Positions 18,566-26,720 of a stretch of DNA of 64,000 nucleotides are shown one piece after another. Position 1 is the stretch's first letter. The number at the start of each line of letters is the position of its first letter. The notes beneath the pieces were generated by a model, which saw only the letters and a program-made list of their open reading frames with translations, did not search any database and was not told the origin of the DNA. The stretch comes from Flavobacterium salmonis (GTDB lineage Bacteria; Bacteroidota; Bacteroidia; Flavobacteriales; Flavobacteriaceae), in assembly GCF_903819435.1 (NCBI RefSeq), contig NZ_CAIJDP010000068.1, positions 186,001 through 250,000 on the forward strand, given 5' to 3'. The translations under genes were made by a program, and so were the position numbers.

Positions 18566-18566
18566 C

Positions 18567-19406
18567 TTATCTTAAATCTGTAATTTTACAAACATCCATA
18601 TCTCCATAATCCAAATTCTCACCGGCCATTCCCCAGATAAAAGTATAATTACTTGTTCCAGAACCAGAGTGAATAGACCAAGGCGGAGAAATAACTGCCT
18701 GATGATTGTTCATCCAGATATGTCTTGTTTCCTGAGGCTGTCCCATAAAGTGACATACTGCCTGATTTTCCGGAATATCAAGATAGAAATAAACTTCCAT
18801 ACGACGATCGTGAACATGTGCCGGCATTGTATTCCAAACACTTCCCGGTTTCAATTCTGTCATTCCCATTTGCAATTGGCAAGTTGTAACCACGCTTCCA
18901 ATAATCATTTGATTAACGGTACGGTGATTAGCTGTTTCCATTGTTCCCAATTGCAATTTATTAGCTTCAGCTAAACTTACTTTTTTAGTTGGGTAAGTTG
19001 TGTGAGCCGGAGCAGAATTCAAATAGAATTTTGCTGGATTGCTGCTATCATCACTTTTGAAGATTACTTCTTTGTTTCCACTTCCAATATACAAAGCATC
19101 TTTAAAACCTAACTCATAAGATGTTCCTTCAACAACAACAGAACCGCTACCTCCAACATTGATGATTCCCAACTCTCTTCGTTCCAAAAAATAAGGAGCT
19201 TTAAGTGGATCAATAGTTTCTAAAACTAAATCTCCTTTAACTGGAACTGCAGAACCGGTGATATATCTATCATAATGAGAATAAACCAACACCACTTCAT
19301 CTTCCTGCATCAAATCATCAATCAGAAACTCATTTCTCAATTCCTGAGTATCATATTTTTTTACAGCTTCCGGGCTTGATGCGTATCTTGAACTATATTT
19401 TGTCAT
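18567..19406 (-). CDS. kduI: 5-keto-4-deoxyuronate isomerase
   Basis: 279 residues, a cupin-type KduI of normal length (MTKYSSRYASSPEAVKKYDT at the start; metal-site region with MPAHVHDRRMEVYFYLD and SPPWSIHSGSGTSNYTF). It isomerises 4-deoxy-5-ketouronate, derived from unsaturated galacturonate, to 2,5-diketo-3-deoxygluconate. It is the first gene of the operon reading to eda. A LacI-type operator lies 13 bp before its ATG and directly abuts the predicted -7 element, so repression by the nearby regulators is strongly suggested. Confidence 0.96.
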   Translation of the reverse strand: MTKYSSRYASSPEAVKKYDTQELRNEFLIDDLMQEDEVVLVYSHYDRYITGSAVPVKGDLVLETIDPLKAPYFLERRELGIINVGGSGSVVVEGTSYELGFKDALYIGSGNKEVIFKSDDSSNPAKFYLNSAPAHTTYPTKKVSLAEANKLQLGTMETANHRTVNQMIIGSVVTTCQLQMGMTELKPGSVWNTMPAHVHDRRMEVYFYLDIPENQAVCHFMGQPQETRHIWMNNHQAVISPPWSIHSGSGTSNYTFIWGMAGENLDYGDMDVCKITDLR

Positions 19407-19419
19407 AATTTTAAATTAA

Positions 19420-19433
19420 TGTAATCGATTGCA
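19420..19433. promoter_or_regulatory. LacI-type operator O4 before kduI
   Basis: TGTAATCGATTGCA differs from the perfect palindrome O1 at one position. On the minus strand it immediately follows the -7 box TAATTTTG. A 20-bp word running through -7 and operator is shared with the site before exuT (22562-22575). Confidence 0.75.
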
Positions 19434-19441
19434 CAAAATTA
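19434..19441 (-). promoter_or_regulatory. Predicted -7 element of the kduI operon
   Basis: TAATTTTG on the minus strand. No clear TTG box is found at the usual distance upstream, so only the -7 is called. Confidence 0.45.
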
Positions 19442-19493
19442 TATTTTTAAATTTAAATATCATAATAGAAACGAAAAATTATTTGTGTATTTA

Positions 19494-20810
19494 TCACACT
19501 TCTACCTTTTTCATTCTTGGAACTAAAATATGCATGATCAGCCAGGCCAGTAAATAAGCTGCTCCACAAATACAGAACATAATAAAATATCCTGTTTCTA
19601 TTTTACCGATTTTGGTATAATAAACAAACATATTTTTTTGAACTACTGCGGTTAATAAAATTCCGCCAAATGCTCCGAACATCCCACCTATTCCAGTAAC
19701 CGATGCAGTTGCTTTTTTAGGAAACATATCAGATACTGTTGTAAAAATGTTAGCGCTCCATGCCTGATGAGCTGAAACCGCAAAACCAATCACTAAAATT
19801 GCCCACCACATATTTATTGTACCTAAGTACTGAGAAAACAATACTGGTAAAACAGCAAACGCATAAAGTAGCATACTCGTTTTTCTAGCTTTATAAGCTG
19901 GCCAATTTTTCTCAATTAATTTTAACGGAAGCCAACCTCCAAAAATACTTCCAACACTCCCAATAACATAAACTAAGGCACATGGCCAAATAATTTCTGT
20001 AGCCGAAAGTTTGTATTGTTTCATTAAAAAATCAGGCAACCAGAACAAATAAAACCACCAAACAGGATCTGTTAATAGTTTTCCGATTGCAAAAGCCCAT
20101 GTTTGACGAAAAGTCAATAGTTTCAACCATGAAACCTTCTCAGTATCTTCTGCCTCAATGACATCAGCTTTATCAGCATTAATATACTCAAGCTCTGCCT
20201 GCGATAAACGTTTTTGCTTTTGAGGCACTTCATAAAAAATAAACCATAAGGCCAACCATACAAAACCAATAATCCCTGTTGCAATGAAAGCCCATTGCCA
20301 TCCATAATTTTCAGCTATAAATGGCACCGATAAAGGAACAATTATTGCTCCAATATTACTCCCTGAATTAAATATTCCTGTTGCTAAAGCACGTTCTTTT
20401 TGCGGAAACCATTCTGCTGTTGCTTTTATTGCCGCAGGAAAATTCCCTGCTTCTGTAACTCCTAAAAACACACGTGCAATCAAAAACCCTCCTGTCCCTG
20501 TTGCAAATGCATGTCCAACAGCTGCCAAACTCCATAAACCCGTTGCTATTGCATAACCTAATTTAGTACCTAATTTATCAATAATTCCTCCTGCAACCAG
20601 CATACCTAATGCATATGCAATTTTAAAAGCTATTTCTATATTTGAATAATCAATAACCTCTTGTTCCGGAGTCCAATGAAAGGCTTCTGCAAGAAAAGGC
20701 CTTAAATAACTGATTACATTTCGATCTAAATAATTTACGGTAGTAGCAAAGAAAACTAAGCTACAGATGGTCCAGCGATACTTTCCTATCGCTGCGTTGG
20801 TTTGGTTCAT
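19494..20810 (-). CDS. MFS hexuronate transporter, ExuT-like (copy 1)
   Basis: 438 residues with about 12 membrane segments, of the anion:cation symporter branch of the MFS (ExuT). Family features include TVNYLDRNVISYLRPFLAE in the first helix and loop and GVTEAGNFPAAIKATAEWFP in helix 4. It probably imports galacturonate or unsaturated uronates through the inner membrane. It lies 43 bp after the second transporter gene and ends 87 bp before kduI, facing the same way. Compared with copy 2 it lacks two long inserts. Confidence 0.88.
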   Translation of the reverse strand: MNQTNAAIGKYRWTICSLVFFATTVNYLDRNVISYLRPFLAEAFHWTPEQEVIDYSNIEIAFKIAYALGMLVAGGIIDKLGTKLGYAIATGLWSLAAVGHAFATGTGGFLIARVFLGVTEAGNFPAAIKATAEWFPQKERALATGIFNSGSNIGAIIVPLSVPFIAENYGWQWAFIATGIIGFVWLALWFIFYEVPQKQKRLSQAELEYINADKADVIEAEDTEKVSWLKLLTFRQTWAFAIGKLLTDPVWWFYLFWLPDFLMKQYKLSATEIIWPCALVYVIGSVGSIFGGWLPLKLIEKNWPAYKARKTSMLLYAFAVLPVLFSQYLGTINMWWAILVIGFAVSAHQAWSANIFTTVSDMFPKKATASVTGIGGMFGAFGGILLTAVVQKNMFVYYTKIGKIETGYFIMFCICGAAYLLAWLIMHILVPRMKKVEV

Positions 20811-20853
20811 AATCTGGTTTGGTTTGGCTGGTAAATAGTTAGCATAAAATCTT

Positions 20854-22425
20854 TTAAAGATCCGTAATTGGTCTATATTTTGGAACTAATACTTTCATTA
20901 CGATCCATCCTGTTAAATAACAAACAGCACAGATTGAAAAAATAATCATATATCCTGAGTTTATTCCGTTTACTACAGTATCTCCTGATTCTGATAATGA
21001 TTTTAAGAAATCTCCTAAATTAGCAACTCCTTTTTCTTTTAAAAACGCCTTTTCTGTTTCCGGATTTAAAAATTGAGGGAATTTTTCTAAGAAAGACTGT
21101 CCGTTTACCGAACTCCAGTTTCGTTGTGTAAAATCAAACAAAACTCCTGATCCTTTATTAATTATAGTTGAACCAATTCCCCCTGCTAACCCTCCAATTC
21201 CTGTTATGGTTGCAATTGCTTTTTTTGGAAACATATCTCCTACTGTTGTAAAAATATTAGCAGACCATGATTGGTGAGCGGCACCTGCTATTCCTATAAT
21301 AATTACCGGCACCCAGTAACTGATATAACCTAATGGCTGTGCAATCAAAGCTAATAATGGAAAGAAAGCAAAGATCAACATCGCTCTCATTCTTCCTTCG
21401 TATGGATTCATTCCTTTGTTTTCAACAAAATAAGTTGGAAGCCATCCACCTATAATTGACAATAAAGTAATCGTGTACAGAATAAATAGTGGAAAAGCTG
21501 CTTCTGTAGAATCCATTCCATAAACAGAACTCAAATAAGCCGGAGTCCAGAATAAGAAAAACCACCACACACCATCAGTCATAAATTTTCCAAAAGCAAA
21601 AGCCCATGTCTGCTTATATTTAAAACAATCTGCAAGAGAGACTTTGGTTTTAGTTTCAGGCACATATCCTTCAATTTTGCTGTCAGCAATATCATCTTGT
21701 TGAATATAAGCTAATTCAGCCGCATTAACTTTAGGATGTTTCTCAGGCTTGTCATACATAAAAACCCAAAATCCCATCCACACAAAACCTAAAGCTCCAA
21801 TAATAATAAAAGCCATTTCCCATCCAAAAGCCTTTGCGATGAAAGGAATAGTTATTGGCGCAGCTAAAGCTCCTACTGTTGCTCCTGCATTAAATATACT
21901 TGTCGAAAATGCCCTGTCCTTTTTAGGAAAATATTCTGCTGTTGTTTTAATGGCAGCGGGAAAATTACCTGCTTCTCCAACAGCCAAAACAAAACGGGCA
22001 AAAATAAATAAGGTTACACTCACATTAATTACCAATGCAGTATCGTTTATAGCGTGAATAGCATCTTTTGCCCCTTCAAAACCTACAAACCAGTTTCCTG
22101 TTATGATTCCTGAAGTTGCTATGCCGCAAAAAGCATGTAAACAAGCTCCTAAAGACCAAACTCCAATAGCCCAAAGAAACCCTTTTTTAGTATCCATCCA
22201 GTCCACGAATCTACCTGCAAATAAAAGCGATACAGCATAAAAAATTGAAAACAAGGCTGTAATATTACCATAATCATTATTAGTCCAATGAAATTCCGGA
22301 GCAATAAATTCGCTCCACGTTAACGAAAGAACTTGTCTGTCTAAATAATTAATGGTTGTTGCAAAAAACAGCAATGCACATATACTCCAGCGATAATTTC
22401 CAATAGATTTGTTGGTTTGACTCAT
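20854..22425 (-). CDS. MFS hexuronate transporter, ExuT-like (copy 2, with extra loops)
   Basis: 523 residues, same family as copy 1 (TTINYLDRQVLSL at the start, AVGEAGNFPAAIKTTAEYFP). It is about 85 residues longer. One insert of about 35-40 residues follows helix 3 (around GIATSGIITGNWF), and one of about 60 residues comes before the last helices (from NRWS-like QRNWSSVNGQ to VVNGINSG). These inserts are probably periplasmic or extra amphipathic segments. The gene has its own promoter and LacI-type operator and leads the transporter pair. Confidence 0.88.
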   Translation of the reverse strand: MSQTNKSIGNYRWSICALLFFATTINYLDRQVLSLTWSEFIAPEFHWTNNDYGNITALFSIFYAVSLLFAGRFVDWMDTKKGFLWAIGVWSLGACLHAFCGIATSGIITGNWFVGFEGAKDAIHAINDTALVINVSVTLFIFARFVLAVGEAGNFPAAIKTTAEYFPKKDRAFSTSIFNAGATVGALAAPITIPFIAKAFGWEMAFIIIGALGFVWMGFWVFMYDKPEKHPKVNAAELAYIQQDDIADSKIEGYVPETKTKVSLADCFKYKQTWAFAFGKFMTDGVWWFFLFWTPAYLSSVYGMDSTEAAFPLFILYTITLLSIIGGWLPTYFVENKGMNPYEGRMRAMLIFAFFPLLALIAQPLGYISYWVPVIIIGIAGAAHQSWSANIFTTVGDMFPKKAIATITGIGGLAGGIGSTIINKGSGVLFDFTQRNWSSVNGQSFLEKFPQFLNPETEKAFLKEKGVANLGDFLKSLSESGDTVVNGINSGYMIIFSICAVCYLTGWIVMKVLVPKYRPITDL

Positions 22426-22561
22426 AGCAACTATGTTTGTTTTGGTTATAAAACCTTTAAATTAATTTAAAAACTGATGTTTTTCAATTTTATGTAAATC
22501 GATTTCGTTGATTAATTATAAAATTCCAAAAGTATAATTAATTCTAATATAAACCTAAAAA

Positions 22562-22575
22562 TGTAATCGATTGCA
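22562..22575. promoter_or_regulatory. LacI-type operator O5 before exuT pair
   Basis: TGTAATCGATTGCA is identical to operator O4 and matches O1 at 13 of 14 positions. It immediately follows the -7 box on the minus strand, as at kduI. Confidence 0.75.
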
Positions 22576-22605
22576 CAAATATAAGTTTAAATACTTATAT
22601 TCCAA
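22576..22605 (-). promoter_or_regulatory. Predicted promoter of the exuT pair
   Basis: On the minus strand TTG (22605-22603), a 19-bp spacer and TATATTTG (22583-22576) fit the Bacteroidota consensus. The operator directly abuts the -7 box. Confidence 0.6.
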
Positions 22606-22876
22606 ATAAATTACTTAAAAAATTATTTCAGGTGATAAATTAAACAGATACATCAAAAAAACAGATATAATATTACATAATAAATAATACTTTTGTTAAA
22701 TCAAAGTTGTCTAAAATCTCATTTAAAACATTGATATAATAGCATATAAAATCTGTTATTGGTAAATTATTTTATTGATTTATCAACAAACAATCTATAC
22801 TTTGAATTATATCTCAAATAATCACATAATACTCATCGAGGACTTAAGTATTTAAAAATCTAATACCTTTTAAAAA

Positions 22877-23821
22877 TTGAAAACATTTATAAAAATTAAT
22901 TTAAAAAAGAGTTTTTATTTATTCTTTTTATTATTTGGAATCACTATTAATTTACATTCTCAAAATGAAATTTTATCAATTTGGAACAAAATACCTGATG
23001 AAATAAATACTCCAGATTATAAGGAAAAAGAAGTAATAAAGGAGGGCAAAATTCAACGCACAAGTCAGGTTATTGTCCCAACATTAAGTGTTTTTCTTCC
23101 AAAAGAAACAAAGCCTAATCAAACTGCTGTCCTTATTTTTCCAGGTGGAGGATATGCACATTTATCCATGGAGAAGGAAGGAACAAATGTGGCTGAATGG
23201 CTAAACTCTTTAGGAATTACTGCTTTTGTTGTAAAATATAGGCTACCCAGTGATTTAATTATGAAAAACAAATCTATCGGACCTTTACAGGATGCTCAGG
23301 AGGCCATCCGTTATGTTCGATCTAATGCAGCAAAGTGGAATATTGATCCGGATAAAATTGGTACGATAGGTTTTTCAGCAGGCGGCCATTTAGCCTCAAC
23401 CTTAGCAACACATTTTAATGATAAAGTATATGAATCAAAATTTAATAGTAGTGCCAGACCAGACTTTTCACTATTGATTTACCCGGTGATCTCGATGGAT
23501 AACAATATAAGCCACAAAGGTTCACAGACAAATTTGTTAGGCAAGAAACCTTCGCAGATTCTTATTGATAATTTCTCTAACGATAAAAAAATTACATCCC
23601 AGACACCTCCAACTTTTTTAGTGCATGCATCAGATGATAGTGCTGTTTTACCTGAAAACAGTATCAATTATTATTTAGCTTTAAAAAAGAACAACGTTTC
23701 AGCCGAATTACATATTTACGAAAAAGGCGGTCACGGTTTTGGCTTAGGAACAAAAGACACCAGTCAGTTTTGGATTAATGATTGTAAAGAATGGCTTAAA
23801 ATCAATCACTATATTTTTTAA
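22877..23821 (+). CDS. Secreted alpha/beta-hydrolase esterase (xylan/pectin acetylesterase-like), TTG start
   Basis: 314 residues. The start must be TTG at 22877: a stop codon lies 6 bp upstream in frame, the next ATG is near residue 97, and the signal peptide (KSFYLFFLLFGITINLHSQ) begins at once. The catalytic motifs are PGGGY (oxyanion), GFSAGGH (nucleophile Ser), HASDDSAV (Asp) and KGGHGFG (His). It resembles BD-FAE/acetylxylan-esterase-like enzymes. Divergence from the transporters across a shared regulatory region suggests a role in removing acetyl groups from pectin fragments; the substrate is inferred. Confidence 0.82.
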   Translation: MKTFIKINLKKSFYLFFLLFGITINLHSQNEILSIWNKIPDEINTPDYKEKEVIKEGKIQRTSQVIVPTLSVFLPKETKPNQTAVLIFPGGGYAHLSMEKEGTNVAEWLNSLGITAFVVKYRLPSDLIMKNKSIGPLQDAQEAIRYVRSNAAKWNIDPDKIGTIGFSAGGHLASTLATHFNDKVYESKFNSSARPDFSLLIYPVISMDNNISHKGSQTNLLGKKPSQILIDNFSNDKKITSQTPPTFLVHASDDSAVLPENSINYYLALKKNNVSAELHIYEKGGHGFGLGTKDTSQFWINDCKEWLKINHYIF

Positions 23822-23872
23822 AAACACACTGTTATCATAAAATTTATCTAAAATTATTTTTAATTAATTCAG

Positions 23873-23892
23873 ATATCGGGAAAAGTCGATAT
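23873..23892. promoter_or_regulatory. Inverted repeat, candidate ArsR-family operator
   Basis: ATATCG, an 8-bp spacer and CGATAT end 9 bp before the start of the ArsR gene. The position fits autorepression; no direct evidence of binding exists. Confidence 0.4.
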
Positions 23893-23901
23893 ATTTACAT
23901 C

Positions 23902-24201
23902 ATGGAACAAATTGAAATTTTTAAGGCATTGTCTAATAAGTCCAGATTACAAATGCTGGAATGGCTTAAAGAACCTGAAGTCAACTTTCCGGATCAAATT
24001 ACTGCAGGATTTGAACATGGAGTTTGCGTTGGGCAGATACAGGCAAAGGCAGGCCTTACACAATCAACAGTTTCTGAATACTTGTCAATTTTACAACGTG
24101 CAGGATTTATAGAATCTACCCGTGTTGGACAATGGACATACTACAAACGCAACGAAAGTGCCTTTGAAGCACTCAGTAAATTAATTCAAAATAATTTGTA
24201 A
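23902..24201 (+). CDS. ArsR-family winged-helix regulator
   Basis: 99 residues. The ArsR fold is clear: IEIFKALSNKSRLQMLEWL at the start, recognition region GLTQSTVSEYLSILQRAGFIES and wing TRVGQWTYYKRNE. Only one Cys (VCVGQI) is present and the classic metal-binding CxC is missing, so it is probably not a metal sensor; it may respond to electrophiles or redox state. It is 6 bp upstream of the flavin reductase gene, which it likely controls. Confidence 0.9.
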   Translation: MEQIEIFKALSNKSRLQMLEWLKEPEVNFPDQITAGFEHGVCVGQIQAKAGLTQSTVSEYLSILQRAGFIESTRVGQWTYYKRNESAFEALSKLIQNNL

Positions 24202-24207
24202 ATTACC

Positions 24208-25314
24208 ATGAGTACAAACACCCTGTTTTCTCCATTTAACTTAAAAACGTTAAATCTTAAGAATAGAATCGTAATGGCGCCTATGACGCGCTCTTTTTCT
24301 CCAAACGGAACTCCAACCGAACAAGTCGCTTCCTACTACCAAAAAAGGGCTGAAGGCGAAGTTGGACTAATACTATCTGAAGGAACAGTTATTGACAGAC
24401 CATCATCTTCAAATGATGCAAACGTACCTCACTTTTATGGCAGTGAAGCATTGAAAGGATGGAAAAACGTCATAGATAAAGTTCATACAGCCGGAGGTCA
24501 GATGGGACCGCAAATCTGGCATATGGGAATCATGGACAATCATCACTCGGGATGGGTTCCTCCTGTTCCTTTTGAAGGACCTTCAGGATTCAATCGTCCT
24601 GATTTCAGAAACGGTATTGCTATGTCAGAGAAAGATATTGAAAATACCATTTTAGCTTTCGGAAAAGCAGCTGCGGATGCTAAAAATTTAGGTTTTGATA
24701 CTATCGAAATTCACGGTGCTCACGGTTATTTAATCGACCAGTTTTTTAGAGCAGAAACCAATCTTCGTGAAGATATTTACGGCGGAAAAACTTTACCGGA
24801 ACGTAATCGTTTTGCTATTGAGGTCGTAAAAGAAATTAGAAAACAAGTTGGCAACGATTTCGCTGTGATTATGCGTTTCTCCCAATTTAAGCCTTCTGAT
24901 TACAATTATAAACTGGCTAAAAACCCACACGAATTAGAAGCGTGGCTTACTCCGCTTGTGGATGCGGGAGTTGATATTTTACATTGTTCTCAACGTCGCT
25001 TCTGGGAGCCTGAATTTGAAGATTCTGATCTTAACTTTGCCGGATGGGCTAAAAAAGTAACCGGAGCTCCAACCATTACTGTTGGGTCTGTTGGACTTTC
25101 CAGCGATTTCTTTGGTGCATTTGCCGGAGAAAGTTCTGAGCCAACTTCTTTGGAAGAATTAAACAGACGTTTCGACAGAGGCGATTTTGATTTGGTTGCT
25201 GTTGGAAGACCTCTTTTATCAGATCCAAATTGGGTTGCAAAAATCAAAGCAGGTAAAACCGAACAATTAAAAGGTTTTAGCAAAGAAGCTTTAGCTGAAT
25301 TAGTTTTAGAATAA
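24208..25314 (+). CDS. Old-yellow-enzyme family NADH:flavin oxidoreductase
   Basis: 368 residues, FMN-binding TIM barrel of the OYE family. N-terminal LKNRIVMAPMTRSFSPNG, IHGAHGYLIDQFFRAETNLR, and the C-terminal phosphate-binding GDFDLVAVGRPLLSDPNW are diagnostic. Members reduce activated double bonds in enals, nitro compounds or similar electrophiles with NAD(P)H. Cotranscription with the ArsR gene suggests an inducible detoxification unit. Confidence 0.92.
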   Translation: MSTNTLFSPFNLKTLNLKNRIVMAPMTRSFSPNGTPTEQVASYYQKRAEGEVGLILSEGTVIDRPSSSNDANVPHFYGSEALKGWKNVIDKVHTAGGQMGPQIWHMGIMDNHHSGWVPPVPFEGPSGFNRPDFRNGIAMSEKDIENTILAFGKAAADAKNLGFDTIEIHGAHGYLIDQFFRAETNLREDIYGGKTLPERNRFAIEVVKEIRKQVGNDFAVIMRFSQFKPSDYNYKLAKNPHELEAWLTPLVDAGVDILHCSQRRFWEPEFEDSDLNFAGWAKKVTGAPTITVGSVGLSSDFFGAFAGESSEPTSLEELNRRFDRGDFDLVAVGRPLLSDPNWVAKIKAGKTEQLKGFSKEALAELVLE

Positions 25315-25386
25315 ATGCTATAATTATTTTATTTTAGAAATGTTAGCGCACTGGCTATTGTCTCAACACATAGGATTTCATAAAAA

Positions 25387-25414
25387 AAGGGATGAACAAT
25401 TTTGTTCATCCCTT
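25387..25414. terminator. Bidirectional terminator
   Basis: Perfect 13-bp stem AAGGGATGAACAA/TTGTTCATCCCTT with a 2-bp loop and a T-run on the minus-strand side. It separates the converging OYE gene and acyltransferase pseudogene. Confidence 0.8.
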
Positions 25415-25677
25415 CTCTATTCTATATAACAAATTCTTTATTCTGTAACTGCAACGCTGCGTTTCTGAAATTTATTCTGCAACCAATTACGCACAGGTTC
25501 ATCATACAGTTTCAAACATAAATAAGCAATTACAATACTGGCAACTAAAACTCCAATTCCCAATAGATAACCATCAGCAAGTGAAACTTTATTATCTACA
25601 ACCAAGGCTGTATACCAATAAATCAGCGGGTAATGGGTAATGTAAAGCGGGTATGAAATATCACCTAAACCTTTACA

Positions 25678-25684
25678 TATTTTA
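25678..25684. repeat. Target-site duplication (left) of the IS982 element
   Basis: TATTTTA, repeated on the other side of the element at 26714-26720. Removing one copy with the element restores the acyltransferase frame. Confidence 0.85.
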
Positions 25685-26713
25685 ACGTGAGTTCGACATA
25701 AAAAAGGAAGGATATATTTGAAAAACAGAGATGGTTTATGTATATTAAAGCCTGACAAACAATTAATTACATTTAAAACCACCTCTATGTTAGATGCGAA
25801 TAAAATTACTGAAATTTACTTTCTTATAGACGAATTCTGTAAAGAATTTGATAAAACTATAGCTGCTCATAGCTTAAAAGAAAAAGAGGCTCCAAAGAAA
25901 AGAAACCGAAAATTTATTATGTCAGATAGTGAAGTTATAACCATTTTAGTGCTATTTCACACTATGGGTTTCAAAAACTTAAAACATTTTTACTTGTTTT
26001 ATATAGGAAAACATTTGAATAACGAATTTCCAAACCTTGTGTCTTACAATAGATTTGTGGAACTTCAAAAAAGAACCGCTGTACCAATGGCCCTATTTTT
26101 GAAAACCTGCTGTTTAGGTCAATGCACAGGAATTTCTATAATTGACTCTACCCCTTTGAGAGCATGCCATATTAGACGGGAAAAACAGCATAAAACATTC
26201 AAAGATTTAGCTACAAAAGGGCATACTTCAACGGGATGGTTCTTTGGGTTTAAATTACACTTAATTATAAATGATAAGGGAGAAATTCTTGATTTTATCT
26301 TTACTCAAGCCAATGTTGATGATAGAGAACCTTTAAAAAGCAATAACTTTCACAAAAGAATTTTTGGAAAACTTTTTGGTGACAAAGGATATATTGGAAA
26401 AGATTTGTTTGAACAGCTTTTTATAGATGGTGTGCATTTGATTACTAAAATCAAAAAGAACATGAAAAATAGTATGATGCTTTTACAAGATAAAATTATG
26501 CTAAGAAAGCGCTCATTAATTGAAACTGTTTATGATCAATTGAAAAATATTTGTCAAATAGAACATACAAGACACAGAAGTTTTGATAACTTTATAACTA
26601 ATTTATTATCAGCACTAATAGCCTATTCTTTCTTCCCTAAAAAGCCTTCTATAAATATTGATTTTGAAAACAACAGGCTTGTAGCTTAATTATTGTTTAC
26701 ATCGAACTCACGT
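25685..26713 (+). mobile_element. IS982-family insertion sequence (1029 bp)
   Basis: The element begins ACGTGAGTTCGACAT and ends in its inverted complement (ACGTGAGTTCGATGT read from the right). The terminal repeats are identical for 12 bp and similar for about 20 bp. Ends starting with AC and a single DDE transposase are typical of IS982. It sits inside an acyltransferase gene with a 7-bp duplication TATTTTA on each side, so the boundaries are exact and the insertion looks recent. Confidence 0.92.
25787..26689 (+). CDS. IS982-family transposase
   Basis: The ATG at 25787 gives 300 residues (MLDANKITEIYFLIDEFCKE), the usual start for this family; an upstream TTG at 25718 would add a non-conserved leader. 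DDE residues are seen in SIIDSTPLRACH (Asp), FGDKGYIGKD (Asp) and RKRSLIETVYDQLKN (Glu). No frameshift is seen, so the element may still be active. Confidence 0.92.
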   Translation: MLDANKITEIYFLIDEFCKEFDKTIAAHSLKEKEAPKKRNRKFIMSDSEVITILVLFHTMGFKNLKHFYLFYIGKHLNNEFPNLVSYNRFVELQKRTAVPMALFLKTCCLGQCTGISIIDSTPLRACHIRREKQHKTFKDLATKGHTSTGWFFGFKLHLIINDKGEILDFIFTQANVDDREPLKSNNFHKRIFGKLFGDKGYIGKDLFEQLFIDGVHLITKIKKNMKNSMMLLQDKIMLRKRSLIETVYDQLKNICQIEHTRHRSFDNFITNLLSALIAYSFFPKKPSINIDFENNRLVA

Positions 26714-26720
26714 TATTTTA
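26714..26720. repeat. Target-site duplication (right) of the IS982 element
   Basis: TATTTTA, a direct copy of 25678-25684. Confidence 0.85.

Larger units (their letters stand above)
22426..22876. other. Divergent regulatory region between exuT and secreted esterase
   Basis: These 451 bp hold no gene. They contain operator O5 with its promoter for the transporters, a second partial ATCGAT palindrome (AAATCGATTT, 22496-22505), and AT-rich DNA before the divergent esterase. A TTTG at 22801-22804 with a TTG at 22775-22777 is a weak promoter candidate for the esterase. Confidence 0.6.

Noticed and set aside
25438..25782. Separate 114-residue membrane protein gene
   Set aside because: It is the 3' piece of the IS-interrupted acyltransferase plus codons read from the IS end.
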